Part shown: positions 44,556 to 52,136 of the stretch, in pieces
How the letters are laid out: the number at the start of each line of letters is the position of its first letter
Position numbering within the stretch: the stretch's first letter is position 1
Assembly (NCBI GenBank): GCA_023666975.1
Contig: JAMPAW010000001.1
Coordinates: 1-64,000 of the forward strand
From: Clostridium sp.
Lineage (GTDB): Bacteria > Bacillota_A > Clostridia > Lachnospirales > Lachnospiraceae
DNA length: 64,000 nt
Reading direction: 5' to 3'
Made by a program: the position numbers and the translations under genes
The notes under the pieces: model-generated
Databases searched by the model: none
Seen by the model: the letters and a program-made list of their open reading frames with translations, nothing else
What the model was told of the DNA's origin: nothing

Positions 44556-44650
44556 GACACAAGTAGTGCATAGCATGTAAATCTGATTACGGGACAATGT
44601 TCAGCAAAAGGGATTATCATGGCATGTGCTGCCTGTGTCTTTCTTTTTGT
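44556..44650 (+). ncRNA. terminator-like structured leader (possible attenuator)
   Basis: In RNA, 44556-44571 and 44624-44639 form a 16-position helix with one A-C mismatch and several G-U pairs, directly followed by UUUCUUUUUG. The 52-base loop between the arms could hold an alternative fold. A terminator between promoter and gene is the layout of a riboswitch or attenuator. I do not recognise a known riboswitch consensus in it. Confidence 0.5.
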
Positions 44651-44704
44651 CAAAATGGCAATTAGAAATTAAAGTTATGTGCAAAGAAAAGGAGAAAATT
44701 TATT

Positions 44705-45280
44705 ATGCCTAAAAATCAATTTCAGAGAATGATATTTGCATTCTTAACGGTAATCGTAACTGTTCATGCCTATGTATTTTACAGCTTATATGTCGTAAAC
44801 GGCACAACGCTTATGGAGGTGACCGGTGCAGGCAGTGTGCTTGGTGCAATCCGCCACCAGGGCGGAGTGTATATGTTTGGCCATATGCTGCCAATCTGGG
44901 CAATTGTATTGGTAGAATTCTTATGTGCGTATATTCTGGAAAATGTCCTTGGCGGACCTTTGTCCTTTAAGCTGGCAAAAAACGTGTTTGACCCTAAAGA
45001 TACGCATCCCGTATTGTTTGAATCTGCAATTATCTGCGCAACCGTGGGGATTATGTGTCCGGTCATGAGTTTTCTGGCAGCGTTTATGTATTATCCATAC
45101 TATGCCGGTTTTAACCTGCTGACACTGCTTGCAAACTGGATGAAGCTGGTCTGCTTTAACCTTCCATTTGCATTTTTCAGCCAAATGTTCTTTATCCAGC
45201 CATTGGTGAGAACCGTGTTTAAAGCAGTATTTGTGAAGCGGGATAGGAAAAAAACAGAGAACAGGGTAGTGACAGAGTAG
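44705..45280 (+). CDS. membrane protein, DUF2798-like
   Basis: 191 residues with four membrane helices (about 9-30, 62-82, 103-125, 138-160) and a basic C-terminal tail. The start FQRMIFAFLTVIVTVHAYVFY and the repeated helix pattern resemble DUF2798 membrane proteins, a tentative match. AAAGGAG lies before the ATG. Expression is probably controlled by the leader described just upstream. A 103-bp repeat follows 12 bases after the stop. Confidence 0.6.
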   Translation: MPKNQFQRMIFAFLTVIVTVHAYVFYSLYVVNGTTLMEVTGAGSVLGAIRHQGGVYMFGHMLPIWAIVLVEFLCAYILENVLGGPLSFKLAKNVFDPKDTHPVLFESAIICATVGIMCPVMSFLAAFMYYPYYAGFNLLTLLANWMKLVCFNLPFAFFSQMFFIQPLVRTVFKAVFVKRDRKKTENRVVTE

Positions 45281-45292
45281 GCGGGCCTGTTT

Positions 45293-45395
45293 TATACTCG
45301 CGAACGAAATTAATTGCCGAATTCAATATTTCACCGCAGTATATGCAGTTAAACTAAGCATTTGCCTTCGGCAAATACTAAGGTTAACTAGTATA
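45293..45395. repeat. 103-bp repeat, copy 1
   Basis: Bounded by TATACT (45293-45298) and AGTATA (45390-45395), with an inner hairpin ATTTGCC-ttc-GGCAAAT and AGTTAA/TTAACT arms. A second copy of exactly the same length lies at 47688-47790. It has no coding capacity of its own and could be a small non-autonomous mobile element. Confidence 0.85.
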
Positions 45396-45474
45396 ATAAA
45401 AATGAAAAAATGCAACCTTTTGCCGTTTTCCTGAGTATTAATAGATGAAATTATGATAAAAAAGGAGAACACGT

Positions 45475-46194
45475 ATGAAAAAGAATTTTTTTGCAAAAGG
45501 GTGCATTTTTTTGATGCTGCTTTGTGTCACAGGCTGTGGGGCATCAGATGTTGGACAAGGGGAACCTGCGGTCACGGAAGAAGCCACAGAGGATTTGGCA
45601 GAGGACACAGAAGAAACGACTGAGGACGTACCGGAAGAGCCGGATACAGAGGAGTTGGCTGACACGGAGGATTTGTCGGATACCGGAAGCAGTACGCAGG
45701 AGTTCGGAGAACTGTCAGATGATTTATACAGCTATCAGCTTTTGATAAACGGGGAGCTTTATCAACTGCCTATGGATGTGGAAACGCTGGTAGAACGGGG
45801 CTGGGAGCTGGACGGAGATATTGAGGGTGAACTGGATGCCTATACCCTTGATCCAATGTGTACATTCTATCGCGAAAACTGCGAGATACAGGTAAACATT
45901 GCCAATGAAACAGGCAGTCCGCAACCTTATCGGGCCTGCACGGCGACAGCGATGTCGATTAGTATGTCTTATAATACGGAGGGGAATATGACCTTTGTGC
46001 TGCCGAAAGGCATTCAATCCGGAGTATCTACCGTGGAGGACATGAAAGCGGCATACGGGGAACCGACAAGTTTTACGGAATCAGACGGAATGGCTTTTGC
46101 TGATTACGAAGTCGAATATGCATCAAAGTACGTTAGTTTTACATTTAATGAAAATCAGTTAATCGAAGTCAAACTGGCAAATGAGGATTTTTAA
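45475..46194 (+). CDS. lipoprotein of unknown function
   Basis: 239 residues. Lipoprotein signal peptide with lipobox VTGC (Cys about 20), then a Glu/Thr/Asp-rich linker (about 28-80), then a compact domain (about 82-239) with YSYQLLINGELYQLPMD near its start. The domain is repeated neither in this protein nor elsewhere in the window. It sits ahead of the ECF sigma locus and could be part of its envelope-stress output (inference from position only). RBS AAAGGAG. Confidence 0.8.
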   Translation: MKKNFFAKGCIFLMLLCVTGCGASDVGQGEPAVTEEATEDLAEDTEETTEDVPEEPDTEELADTEDLSDTGSSTQEFGELSDDLYSYQLLINGELYQLPMDVETLVERGWELDGDIEGELDAYTLDPMCTFYRENCEIQVNIANETGSPQPYRACTATAMSISMSYNTEGNMTFVLPKGIQSGVSTVEDMKAAYGEPTSFTESDGMAFADYEVEYASKYVSFTFNENQLIEVKLANEDF

Positions 46195-46280
46195 GACCTG
46201 TAGAAATGTCTGAAAGGGTTGAAATGTTTTTGAGCAGATGTTACACTTATCCATATTGTGCTATGTAGCATAAGGCTGGC

Positions 46281-46372
46281 GGTCAATAACCCCGCTGCAA
46301 GCAGCAGGGTTATTGACCCTTGCGGCATTCGCCAAATGCTCGTGCAAGCACGGCACTTGGCTCATTGCCCGC
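46281..46372. repeat. two adjacent GC-rich hairpins
   Basis: The first is GGTCAATAACCC (46281-46292) with GGGTTATTGACC (46307-46318), perfect, enclosing GCTGC-aa-GCAGC. The second is 46322-46372 with nested GCCAA/TTGGC and CGTGC-aa-GCACG. Neither has a T-tract. They lie between the lipoprotein and the ECF sigma gene. Confidence 0.75.
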
Positions 46373-46405
46373 AGGAATAAATCGCTTGAAAACAGGAGAA
46401 AAACC

Positions 46406-46918
46406 TTGGAGAACAGACAGGAATTTGATGTTGAGCAGATTGTAAAGGAATATAGTGACATGGTATATCGTATGGCCATGATATATGGAAGGACGAAGGA
46501 GGACACCGAAGATATTTTTCAGGAGGTTTTCCTTCGTCTTGTGCAGTCTATACACAAATTGGAAAGCCGGGAGCATATCCGAAACTGGCTGATACGGGTG
46601 ACGGTGAACTGTGGAAAAACACACAGAAGAAAAATGATGAAGCAGCAGACTTTGCCGTTAAATGATGAATGGGGTGAAGCGCTGCCAGATGGTTCATCGG
46701 AAATGGAATGGAGGGTATATACAGCGGTAAGGAGCCTGCCGCCAACCTACAGGACGATTATACATTTATACTATTATGAAGAACTCTCGATAAAGGAAAT
46801 CAGTCAATGCCTGAAACGAAAGGAAGGTACGGTGAAGTCCCAGCTTGCCAGAGGGCGGGCGCTTCTCGGCAAAAAACTAGTACATTGTTGCATTAATTCC
46901 GAAGTAATAGATACCTGA
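46406..46918 (+). CDS. ECF-type RNA polymerase sigma factor
   Basis: 170 residues. Sigma-70 region 2 (about 8-75: YSDMVYRMAMIYGRTKEDTEDIFQEVFLRL) and region 4 (about 105-160: SLPPTYRTIIHLYYYEELSIKEISQCLKRKEGTVKSQLARGR). The TTG start lies 7 bases after AGGAG; upstream in-frame codons fall in the hairpin repeat. The tail LVHCCINSEVIDT and the stop are encoded by the left arm of a palindromic repeat, so the natural C-terminus was probably changed by that insertion. The next gene is its likely anti-sigma factor. Confidence 0.88.
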   Translation: MENRQEFDVEQIVKEYSDMVYRMAMIYGRTKEDTEDIFQEVFLRLVQSIHKLESREHIRNWLIRVTVNCGKTHRRKMMKQQTLPLNDEWGEALPDGSSEMEWRVYTAVRSLPPTYRTIIHLYYYEELSIKEISQCLKRKEGTVKSQLARGRALLGKKLVHCCINSEVIDT

Positions 46919-47038
46919 ATTTTGTGTCAGGACAAGGCGGAGGAAGGAGGCAATGCGGTGGCATTGTTGACTGACGACAACGCAGTACTGGCGCAAAAGG
47001 CAGGTGTATATTACTTGGAAAATAATGCAATGATGTAC
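46880..47038. repeat. 159-bp nested palindrome (element D)
   Basis: Arms 46880-46917 and 47001-47038 are 38 bases each and match at 30 positions. The complementarity continues inward (TTTTGTGTCAG with CTGGCGCAAAA) to an apical hairpin CAATGC-ggt-GGCATTG (46951-46966). The AGTACTGGCG near the right arm resembles AGTACTTGGCG in element C. It separates the sigma and anti-sigma genes. Confidence 0.75.
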
Positions 47039-47056
47039 CAGGAGAGGAGTTTGACA

Positions 47057-47752
47057 ATGAAACAATATTATAAATCATTTATGGACAGACAGCACCCGTC
47101 AAAGACACTGACAGAAGACACTGTTTCCATGATAAAGGACATTTCCGGGGAAAGGAATAATCAATCCACTGCAGGCGGGACAAGGCGAAACAGGGCTTTT
47201 GGCAGGCAGGGAGGAAGAGAGCGGCTTTATTATGCCGCTGTGCTAGCAGTTCTTTTGCTGATAGCAGGCGGAATATGGAGGCAGGACAGGCATATCATTT
47301 ATTATGATTTGCGTGCAGATTCCTTGTCTGCTACAGGCGATAGTGGCACAGAAGACCTGCAAAAGAGTTTTGGAGAGGAAAGGAATTCTTATCTGGGGCT
47401 TGATGAGACCGACGTTTATCTTTTTGACGGAGCGGCAAAGCGGTCAGAGCGGTTAATCGGACAGGGAACGGTAACCATTTTGTCCGGGACGGTAAAAAAC
47501 ATTGGATACCAGCCGTTGTATCAGACAAGACCGCAAAAAATAAAAGGGACGGCAGTCTATCTGGCAAAAGGGGAGTTAGACGGGGAAACCGTTCTCTTTG
47601 CGGCGTTTGCACAATCGGATCAGTATTATTATCTGGAGGGGAAGCAGGTAAGCGAGCGGGAAATGACCGCCTGCATTCGGGAATTGTTATACTCGCGAAC
47701 AAAATGGATTACCATTTCCAATTATTTGCCGCGGTATATGCAGTTACACTAA
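47057..47752 (+). CDS. probable anti-sigma factor, single-pass membrane protein
   Basis: 231 residues. A cytoplasmic N-terminus of about 55 residues, one membrane helix (about 58-75: LYYAAVLAVLLLIAGGIW) and an extracellular domain. This layout, immediately after an ECF sigma gene, is that of Firmicutes anti-sigma factors. ATG at 47057 follows GGAGAGGAG. Codons between 46922 and 47056 are also open but coincide with element D, so they are not counted as coding. The last 21 residues, from the YSRTK segment on, and the stop are encoded by copy 2 of the 103-bp repeat. Confidence 0.75.
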   Translation: MKQYYKSFMDRQHPSKTLTEDTVSMIKDISGERNNQSTAGGTRRNRAFGRQGGRERLYYAAVLAVLLLIAGGIWRQDRHIIYYDLRADSLSATGDSGTEDLQKSFGEERNSYLGLDETDVYLFDGAAKRSERLIGQGTVTILSGTVKNIGYQPLYQTRPQKIKGTAVYLAKGELDGETVLFAAFAQSDQYYYLEGKQVSEREMTACIRELLYSRTKWITISNYLPRYMQLH

Positions 47753-47790
47753 ACATTTGCCTGCGGCAAATATTAAGTGTAGCTAGTATA
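47688..47790. repeat. 103-bp repeat, copy 2
   Basis: Same ends (TATACT, AGTATA) and length as copy 1 (45293-45395). Inner hairpin ATTTGCC-tgc-GGCAAAT with AGTTACACT/AGTGTAGCT arms. The first 65 bases are inside the anti-sigma reading frame. Confidence 0.85.
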
Positions 47791-47817
47791 AAAGAAATGA
47801 CAAAAACAGAGGAGTAA

Positions 47818-47838
47818 ATGTTTGGCTTATGGAAATGA
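47818..47838 (+). CDS. possible six-codon leader peptide
   Basis: ATG at 47818 lies 4-5 bases after AGAGGAG and encodes MFGLWK. Its stop TGA (47836-47838) overlaps the next ATG (47835) as ATGA, a classic translational-coupling arrangement. The lipoprotein gene itself lacks a well-placed RBS. Confidence 0.35.
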   Translation: MFGLWK

Positions 47839-50153
47839 GGATATGCAGGATAAAGCGGATCATGTGCGGTGTGCTGCTCAGTGTTTTCCTCCTGCAATTG
47901 ACAGGGTGCGGGGGATCCGTGACAAAGAATGGGGCGGAAGAAACAGGCAAACCGTATGAGGAAGGAGAGGCTGGAACGGTGGAACAGCAGGAAGCGGGTT
48001 ATGACCGTTCGAGCCCCGTGGTTTTGCAGGCGGATATCGACTTTTCGGCAATGGGAATCGAATACTATGATGATGCAGTGGAGCTTTATCAGGACCGGGA
48101 CTTGAACCATAAAATCTACTGCAAATATAGATGGGACAAGGAGCAAAAAACGCTTTCGCTGCTGCCGCCGGACTATCCGCTGCTGAATGTGTCCACGCTG
48201 TTTGCCGATAAGGCCTTTTTACGGGAATATGAACATTCGGATTATTTTCTGTTTGAAAAAGGGGAGAATCAGGACTGGGGCAACCTTGGCAGAATGTATC
48301 TGGTGAAATGGCTGGATTTACAAACCGGTGAGAAGTTAGACGATCCGGAAGTTACGCAGATTGAGATTGAGGGGGAGCTGGACAGGGTTCAAAATTTTCA
48401 ATTTGAAGTATCCGAATATGGGAATGGCATGCTTTCCTGGGAGCCGGTAGAGGCTGCGGAGTGCTATCTGATTGTGGAGGCAACTTATCTGACAAAAGAT
48501 GATGAAATCAGCGGTTTCTATGAAAGCTGTGATATTGTCGCAGAAACGGTGGACACCATATGGCAGCCGGAGGACACAGGGGATACGATGAACCAGGAGT
48601 TTCAACTGTATACGGCAGAGGAAGAGGATCGGGAATATTACTATGGTGTGATTGCCGTGAACAAAACAGGAACGTCTATGGTGAGTGCCCTGATTCCGAA
48701 GCGGGAAATGGCGGGGAGACTGCCTTTTTGTGAAGAGGAAAACGGAAATGACGGTGAATTTGGCATGACACGGTTTGCCGGAAGTATAGACTTATTATCA
48801 AGATACCAGTGGGTGCGGCTTTGTGACGGAACCATGTCGCAGCGGCTGCTTCGTTACAAAATAGAGGAGGCAGAACCGGTAAATGTTGACGACGGGGACC
48901 GTGTAAAGGAAATGCTGCAGCTTCCCTATATGGTAGAGGGTACAGAGTTTGAGGGAAGTTTTTATATCGAACGGTTTGACCGGAATACTTACCAGAAGGA
49001 TTTGGAAGAACTGCAAACACGGCAGAATATTCTGAAAAGTAAAATGGCAGGGCTGCTGAAAAATGTAGAGGTTGCTGTGCGGCTGGAAGAAGGCGCAGGC
49101 GGGGACATTTCGGAAAAGGGGAGTGCAGCGGAAAAAGAGGACGAAAGCGGCGAAGAGAATCCGCAGGAGAGTTTTGGGAATCTGCTGGATCATCCGACAG
49201 GCACGACAAATCTCAGCCGTTTTCTTGCCGCCTGTCTGTTGGCAGGTGATGAAGAGATTCGCATTTCGGATATGCAGGCGGTATCCGGCCGGGAAGAGAT
49301 CGTGGATGCGTTTTATGAGGCATATTATCAAAATCCGCTCATTCCGGCCGTAAAGGAAATATCGGTTTTGGGACAGGGAGAGATAATAGCTGTACGTTAT
49401 GAAGAGGATAGAGCGACAAGGAACAGGAAACAGCAGCAGGTCATGGAACAGGTGGCGTTTGTGTCCGGAGAGCTTGAAGAGGAGGGAATGACGGATTTGG
49501 ACAAGGTATTGGCAATCAATGCCTATCTGTGTGATACTGTGGATTATGATAATCAGGCATCAGATAATGATATGTCACCAGGCGAAGCGGAGGGGTACTC
49601 CGATTCGATGACGCCTTTTGGCGCTTTGGTTAAGCAGAAAGGTGTCTGCCTTGCCTATGCAGGTGCATTTCAATTATTATCCAAAGCTCTGGGAGTGGAA
49701 AGCATCGTCGTGACAGGAACCTTAAACGGAAAGCAGAACCATGCATGGAATAAGGTCAGGATTGACGGAGAATGGTATGTGGTAGACGTGACGAGTAATG
49801 ATGACCCGGATATTGCAAACGTTATGCTGAATGTGTCAGATGAAGTGGCTGAAGCGGTACTAAAGGAAAATGACCGCTGCCTGTGTGATAACAGTCTGGG
49901 ACAGTATTTGGCAGATTCCGATAAACTGGAATATTATCGTCTGGCCGATAAATATTACGAGAAAGACGAAATTGCAAAGGCTTTTGTGCAGGAGCTTTCT
50001 CTTGGAAAAAAAGCGGTACTTCGCACCGATGCCGATTTGACTAATGCCGAGTTCCAGTCAATCGTAAAAGAGATTATGGAAAAGTTGGAGCAGACGGACA
50101 TTCAGGGCTATTACCGTCTGGGTGTCATTTGTCTGGAGAAAAAGAGCTTGTAA
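47835..50153 (+). CDS. lipoprotein with transglutaminase-like domain
   Basis: About 772 residues. Lipoprotein signal peptide with lipobox LTGC near residue 25. A long extracellular region follows with an Fn3-like section (about 170-290) and a Glu-rich stretch (about 410-450). The transglutaminase-like domain (about 550-680) has the expected Cys (KGVCLAYAG), His (NHAWNKV) and Asp (VVDVTSND). It may cleave or cross-link proteins or peptidoglycan peptides outside the cell. It follows the anti-sigma gene and is likely part of the regulon. The start is either ATG 47829 or 47835; the latter overlaps the leader stop. Confidence 0.82.
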   Translation: MRICRIKRIMCGVLLSVFLLQLTGCGGSVTKNGAEETGKPYEEGEAGTVEQQEAGYDRSSPVVLQADIDFSAMGIEYYDDAVELYQDRDLNHKIYCKYRWDKEQKTLSLLPPDYPLLNVSTLFADKAFLREYEHSDYFLFEKGENQDWGNLGRMYLVKWLDLQTGEKLDDPEVTQIEIEGELDRVQNFQFEVSEYGNGMLSWEPVEAAECYLIVEATYLTKDDEISGFYESCDIVAETVDTIWQPEDTGDTMNQEFQLYTAEEEDREYYYGVIAVNKTGTSMVSALIPKREMAGRLPFCEEENGNDGEFGMTRFAGSIDLLSRYQWVRLCDGTMSQRLLRYKIEEAEPVNVDDGDRVKEMLQLPYMVEGTEFEGSFYIERFDRNTYQKDLEELQTRQNILKSKMAGLLKNVEVAVRLEEGAGGDISEKGSAAEKEDESGEENPQESFGNLLDHPTGTTNLSRFLAACLLAGDEEIRISDMQAVSGREEIVDAFYEAYYQNPLIPAVKEISVLGQGEIIAVRYEEDRATRNRKQQQVMEQVAFVSGELEEEGMTDLDKVLAINAYLCDTVDYDNQASDNDMSPGEAEGYSDSMTPFGALVKQKGVCLAYAGAFQLLSKALGVESIVVTGTLNGKQNHAWNKVRIDGEWYVVDVTSNDDPDIANVMLNVSDEVAEAVLKENDRCLCDNSLGQYLADSDKLEYYRLADKYYEKDEIAKAFVQELSLGKKAVLRTDADLTNAEFQSIVKEIMEKLEQTDIQGYYRLGVICLEKKSL

Positions 50154-50202
50154 TATGACAGAAATCTGGTATAATAGAACATATATTCGAGAACATATGT
50201 TT
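50148..50202 (+). promoter_or_regulatory. promoter with two LexA-box-like sites
   Basis: TTGTAA (50148-50153), 16 bases, TATAAT (50170-50175). Two sites follow: GAACATATATTC (50177-50188) and GAACATATGTTT (50191-50202). Each differs from the Firmicutes LexA/DinR core GAAC-N4-GTTC at one position. Both overlap the expected start of transcription, where LexA would block it. Confidence 0.6.
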
Positions 50203-50221
50203 TATACAAGGAGGCTGTCCG

Positions 50222-51637
50222 GTGACTATTATAGAAGATTTATCGTTAGAGGAGAAACTCACCATTTTGTCTGATGCGGCCAAATATGATGTTGCGTGTA
50301 CTTCCAGCGGCGTTGAGCGCAAGGGTACTTTCGGCGCAATGGGGAATACTGCAGCCTGTGGGATTTGCCACAGTTTTTCCGCTGACGGAAGATGTATATC
50401 CCTGCTGAAGATATTGTATACGAATGAGTGCATTTACGACTGCAAATATTGTGCTAACCGTCAATCGAATGACACAATTAGAACCTCTTTTACTCCGGAG
50501 GAGATATGCGAATTGACCATGCAGTTTTATCGGCGCAATTATATTGAGGGACTATTTCTCAGCTCCGGAATCAGAAAGAATCCGACACAGACGATGGAGG
50601 AGATTTATGTTGCGTTAAGGCTTTTAAGGGAGAAGCATCATTTCAACGGGTATATCCATGTAAAGGCTATTCCGGGGGCAGACCCGTATATTGTTGGGCA
50701 GGTCGGGTATCTGGCAGACCGCATGAGTACTAATTTGGAACTGCCAACTGCCGCCGGTTTACGAGAACTTGCACCGAATAAGACACGGAAGACGATACTG
50801 ACTTCAATGCGTCAGATTCAACTTGGGATAGGGCATAGTGGCCGCAGTGGAATTCATCAGATAGGAACAAAGGAAGGTCGATGGATAGGAAAATCAGCTG
50901 CGGAGGCAAAGAATGCTATAGAGGAGACTGAAGGGCTGAAGCCGGTTGAGTATGGGAATGCTTTGGTAGTACCGCCGTCGAAGGATAGCCAATTTGTTCC
51001 AGCGGGGCAGAGTACACAGATGATTGTCGGGGCAACAGAGGAAAATGATTACCAGATTTTGGCAGTTGCGCAGGCCTTGTACCACAAATTTGATATGAAA
51101 CGTGTTTTCTATTCTGCCTATGTAGCACTGAATGAGGACAGCAGGCTGCCGGCAGTGGGAACAAAACCGCCGCTGCTCAGGGAACATCGTCTTTATCAGG
51201 CGGACTGGCTTTTGCGGTTTTATGGTTTTCAGGCAGAGGAATTATTGTCGGAGGAACGCCCTAATTTCAACGTCTATTTAGACCCGAAGTGTGAATGGGC
51301 CTTGCGTCATCTGGAGAATTTTCCGGTGGAGGTCAATACGGCTCCCTATCCGCTGCTTTTACGGGTACCCGGAATCGGAGTGAAATCAGCGAGGCGTATT
51401 GTGATGGCAAGGAAGAGCAGCAGACTCACCTTTGAGAATCTGAAACGTATCGGGGTCGTGCTGAAACGAGCACATTACTTTATTACTTGTGGCGGGAGAA
51501 TGATGTTTCAAACAAGGATTGATGAGGACTATATTACAAGAAGGATTTTGGAACTGGACCGGCGCAAAAATTGGGAGCTGGATTATGATGTAACGTTTCG
51601 GCAGTTATCGCTTTTTGACGATTATCATGTGAAGTGA
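50222..51637 (+). CDS. putative DNA modification/repair radical SAM protein
   Basis: 471 residues, of the family often annotated as putative DNA modification/repair radical SAM protein (TIGR03916 type, related to spore photoproduct lyase). The 4Fe-4S/SAM motif CX3CX2C is C70, C74, C77 (ECIYDCKYC). A helix-hairpin-helix DNA-binding segment, LLRVPGIGVKSARRI, lies at about 378-392. It probably repairs or modifies a DNA base by radical chemistry; the substrate is unknown. GTG start 7 bases after AAGGAGG. Its usual partner, a TIGR03915-type protein, is the next gene, but 499 bases of palindromic repeats separate them. The promoter has two LexA-like boxes. Confidence 0.85.
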   Translation: MTIIEDLSLEEKLTILSDAAKYDVACTSSGVERKGTFGAMGNTAACGICHSFSADGRCISLLKILYTNECIYDCKYCANRQSNDTIRTSFTPEEICELTMQFYRRNYIEGLFLSSGIRKNPTQTMEEIYVALRLLREKHHFNGYIHVKAIPGADPYIVGQVGYLADRMSTNLELPTAAGLRELAPNKTRKTILTSMRQIQLGIGHSGRSGIHQIGTKEGRWIGKSAAEAKNAIEETEGLKPVEYGNALVVPPSKDSQFVPAGQSTQMIVGATEENDYQILAVAQALYHKFDMKRVFYSAYVALNEDSRLPAVGTKPPLLREHRLYQADWLLRFYGFQAEELLSEERPNFNVYLDPKCEWALRHLENFPVEVNTAPYPLLLRVPGIGVKSARRIVMARKSSRLTFENLKRIGVVLKRAHYFITCGGRMMFQTRIDEDYITRRILELDRRKNWELDYDVTFRQLSLFDDYHVK

Positions 51638-51900
51638 TTCTATTTAGAAGAATGGTATCTCGAACACTTTCAGAAAGGACCGTATCCGTAAAGGTATTTT
51701 ATTCAAGCTTCGTCCCCGCTTGCGCTCTGTCTCACACATAGTGGTACTAAACTCATGAATGCGTATGCATTCCTTCGTTAAGTACCAATGTGCGAGACAG
51801 TTCTTTGCTTAGAATAAAATACCTTTACGAATACTTAGCTTTTCCAGTGGTGCTTGAGATTATCTTATCGAACAGAAGGAATAAAGTGAGTTTGGCTTAA
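51638..51900. repeat. long nested palindrome (element B)
   Basis: Nested stems: 51682-51704 with 51812-51834 (22 of 23 pairs); 51727-51748 with 51781-51800 (one mismatch, one 2-base bulge); apical GAATGC-gtat-GCATTC (51757-51772). Weaker pairing extends outward, so nearly the whole gap folds on itself. The core GTACTAAACTCATGAA (51744-51759) recurs on the other strand in element C. Confidence 0.8.
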
Positions 51901-52092
51901 AAGAGTTTATCTCGGTTATGAAGGGCATATCATTTGTTTGGAGAAAAACCCTGTGCAGGACGTCAGTACTTGGCGAATGAATGGTAAGCCGTTCATGAGC
52001 TTAGTACTGTTACGTCCAAGCGGAGAGCAAGCGTGTTTTCGGAAAACATGATATGCCTTCATAACCGTGTATTACAGATGAGCCAAACTCAC
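51886..52092. repeat. long nested palindrome (element C, opposite orientation)
   Basis: Nested stems: GTGAGTTTGGCT (51886-51897) with 52081-52092, perfect; 51914-51933 with 52048-52066, one bulged base; GGACGT/AGTACT (51958-51970) with 52003-52017; apical ATGAATGG-taag-CCGTTCAT (51977-51996). Its minus strand carries GTACTAAGCTCATGAA, 15 of 16 identical to element B. It fills the rest of the gap up to the next gene. Confidence 0.8.
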
Positions 52093-52136
52093 GACCGGTA
52101 TAACTCTTGTAAAACAAATTTTTAAGGAGGCATAGC

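Noticed and set aside
46922..47056. N-terminal extension of the anti-sigma protein, including a GTG at 46958 after AGGAGG
   Set aside because: The frame is open, but this DNA is the inner part and right arm of a palindromic element, and a good RBS precedes the ATG at 47057.
45293..47790. Composite transposon bounded by the two 103-bp repeats
   Set aside because: The copies are direct, no transposase lies between them, and the enclosed genes form a normal sigma locus. Two independent insertions explain the arrangement better.
51638..52136. tRNA, rRNA or CRISPR in the large gap
   Set aside because: The repeats are single inverted structures, not regularly spaced direct repeats, and no tRNA-like arms or anticodon loop are present.
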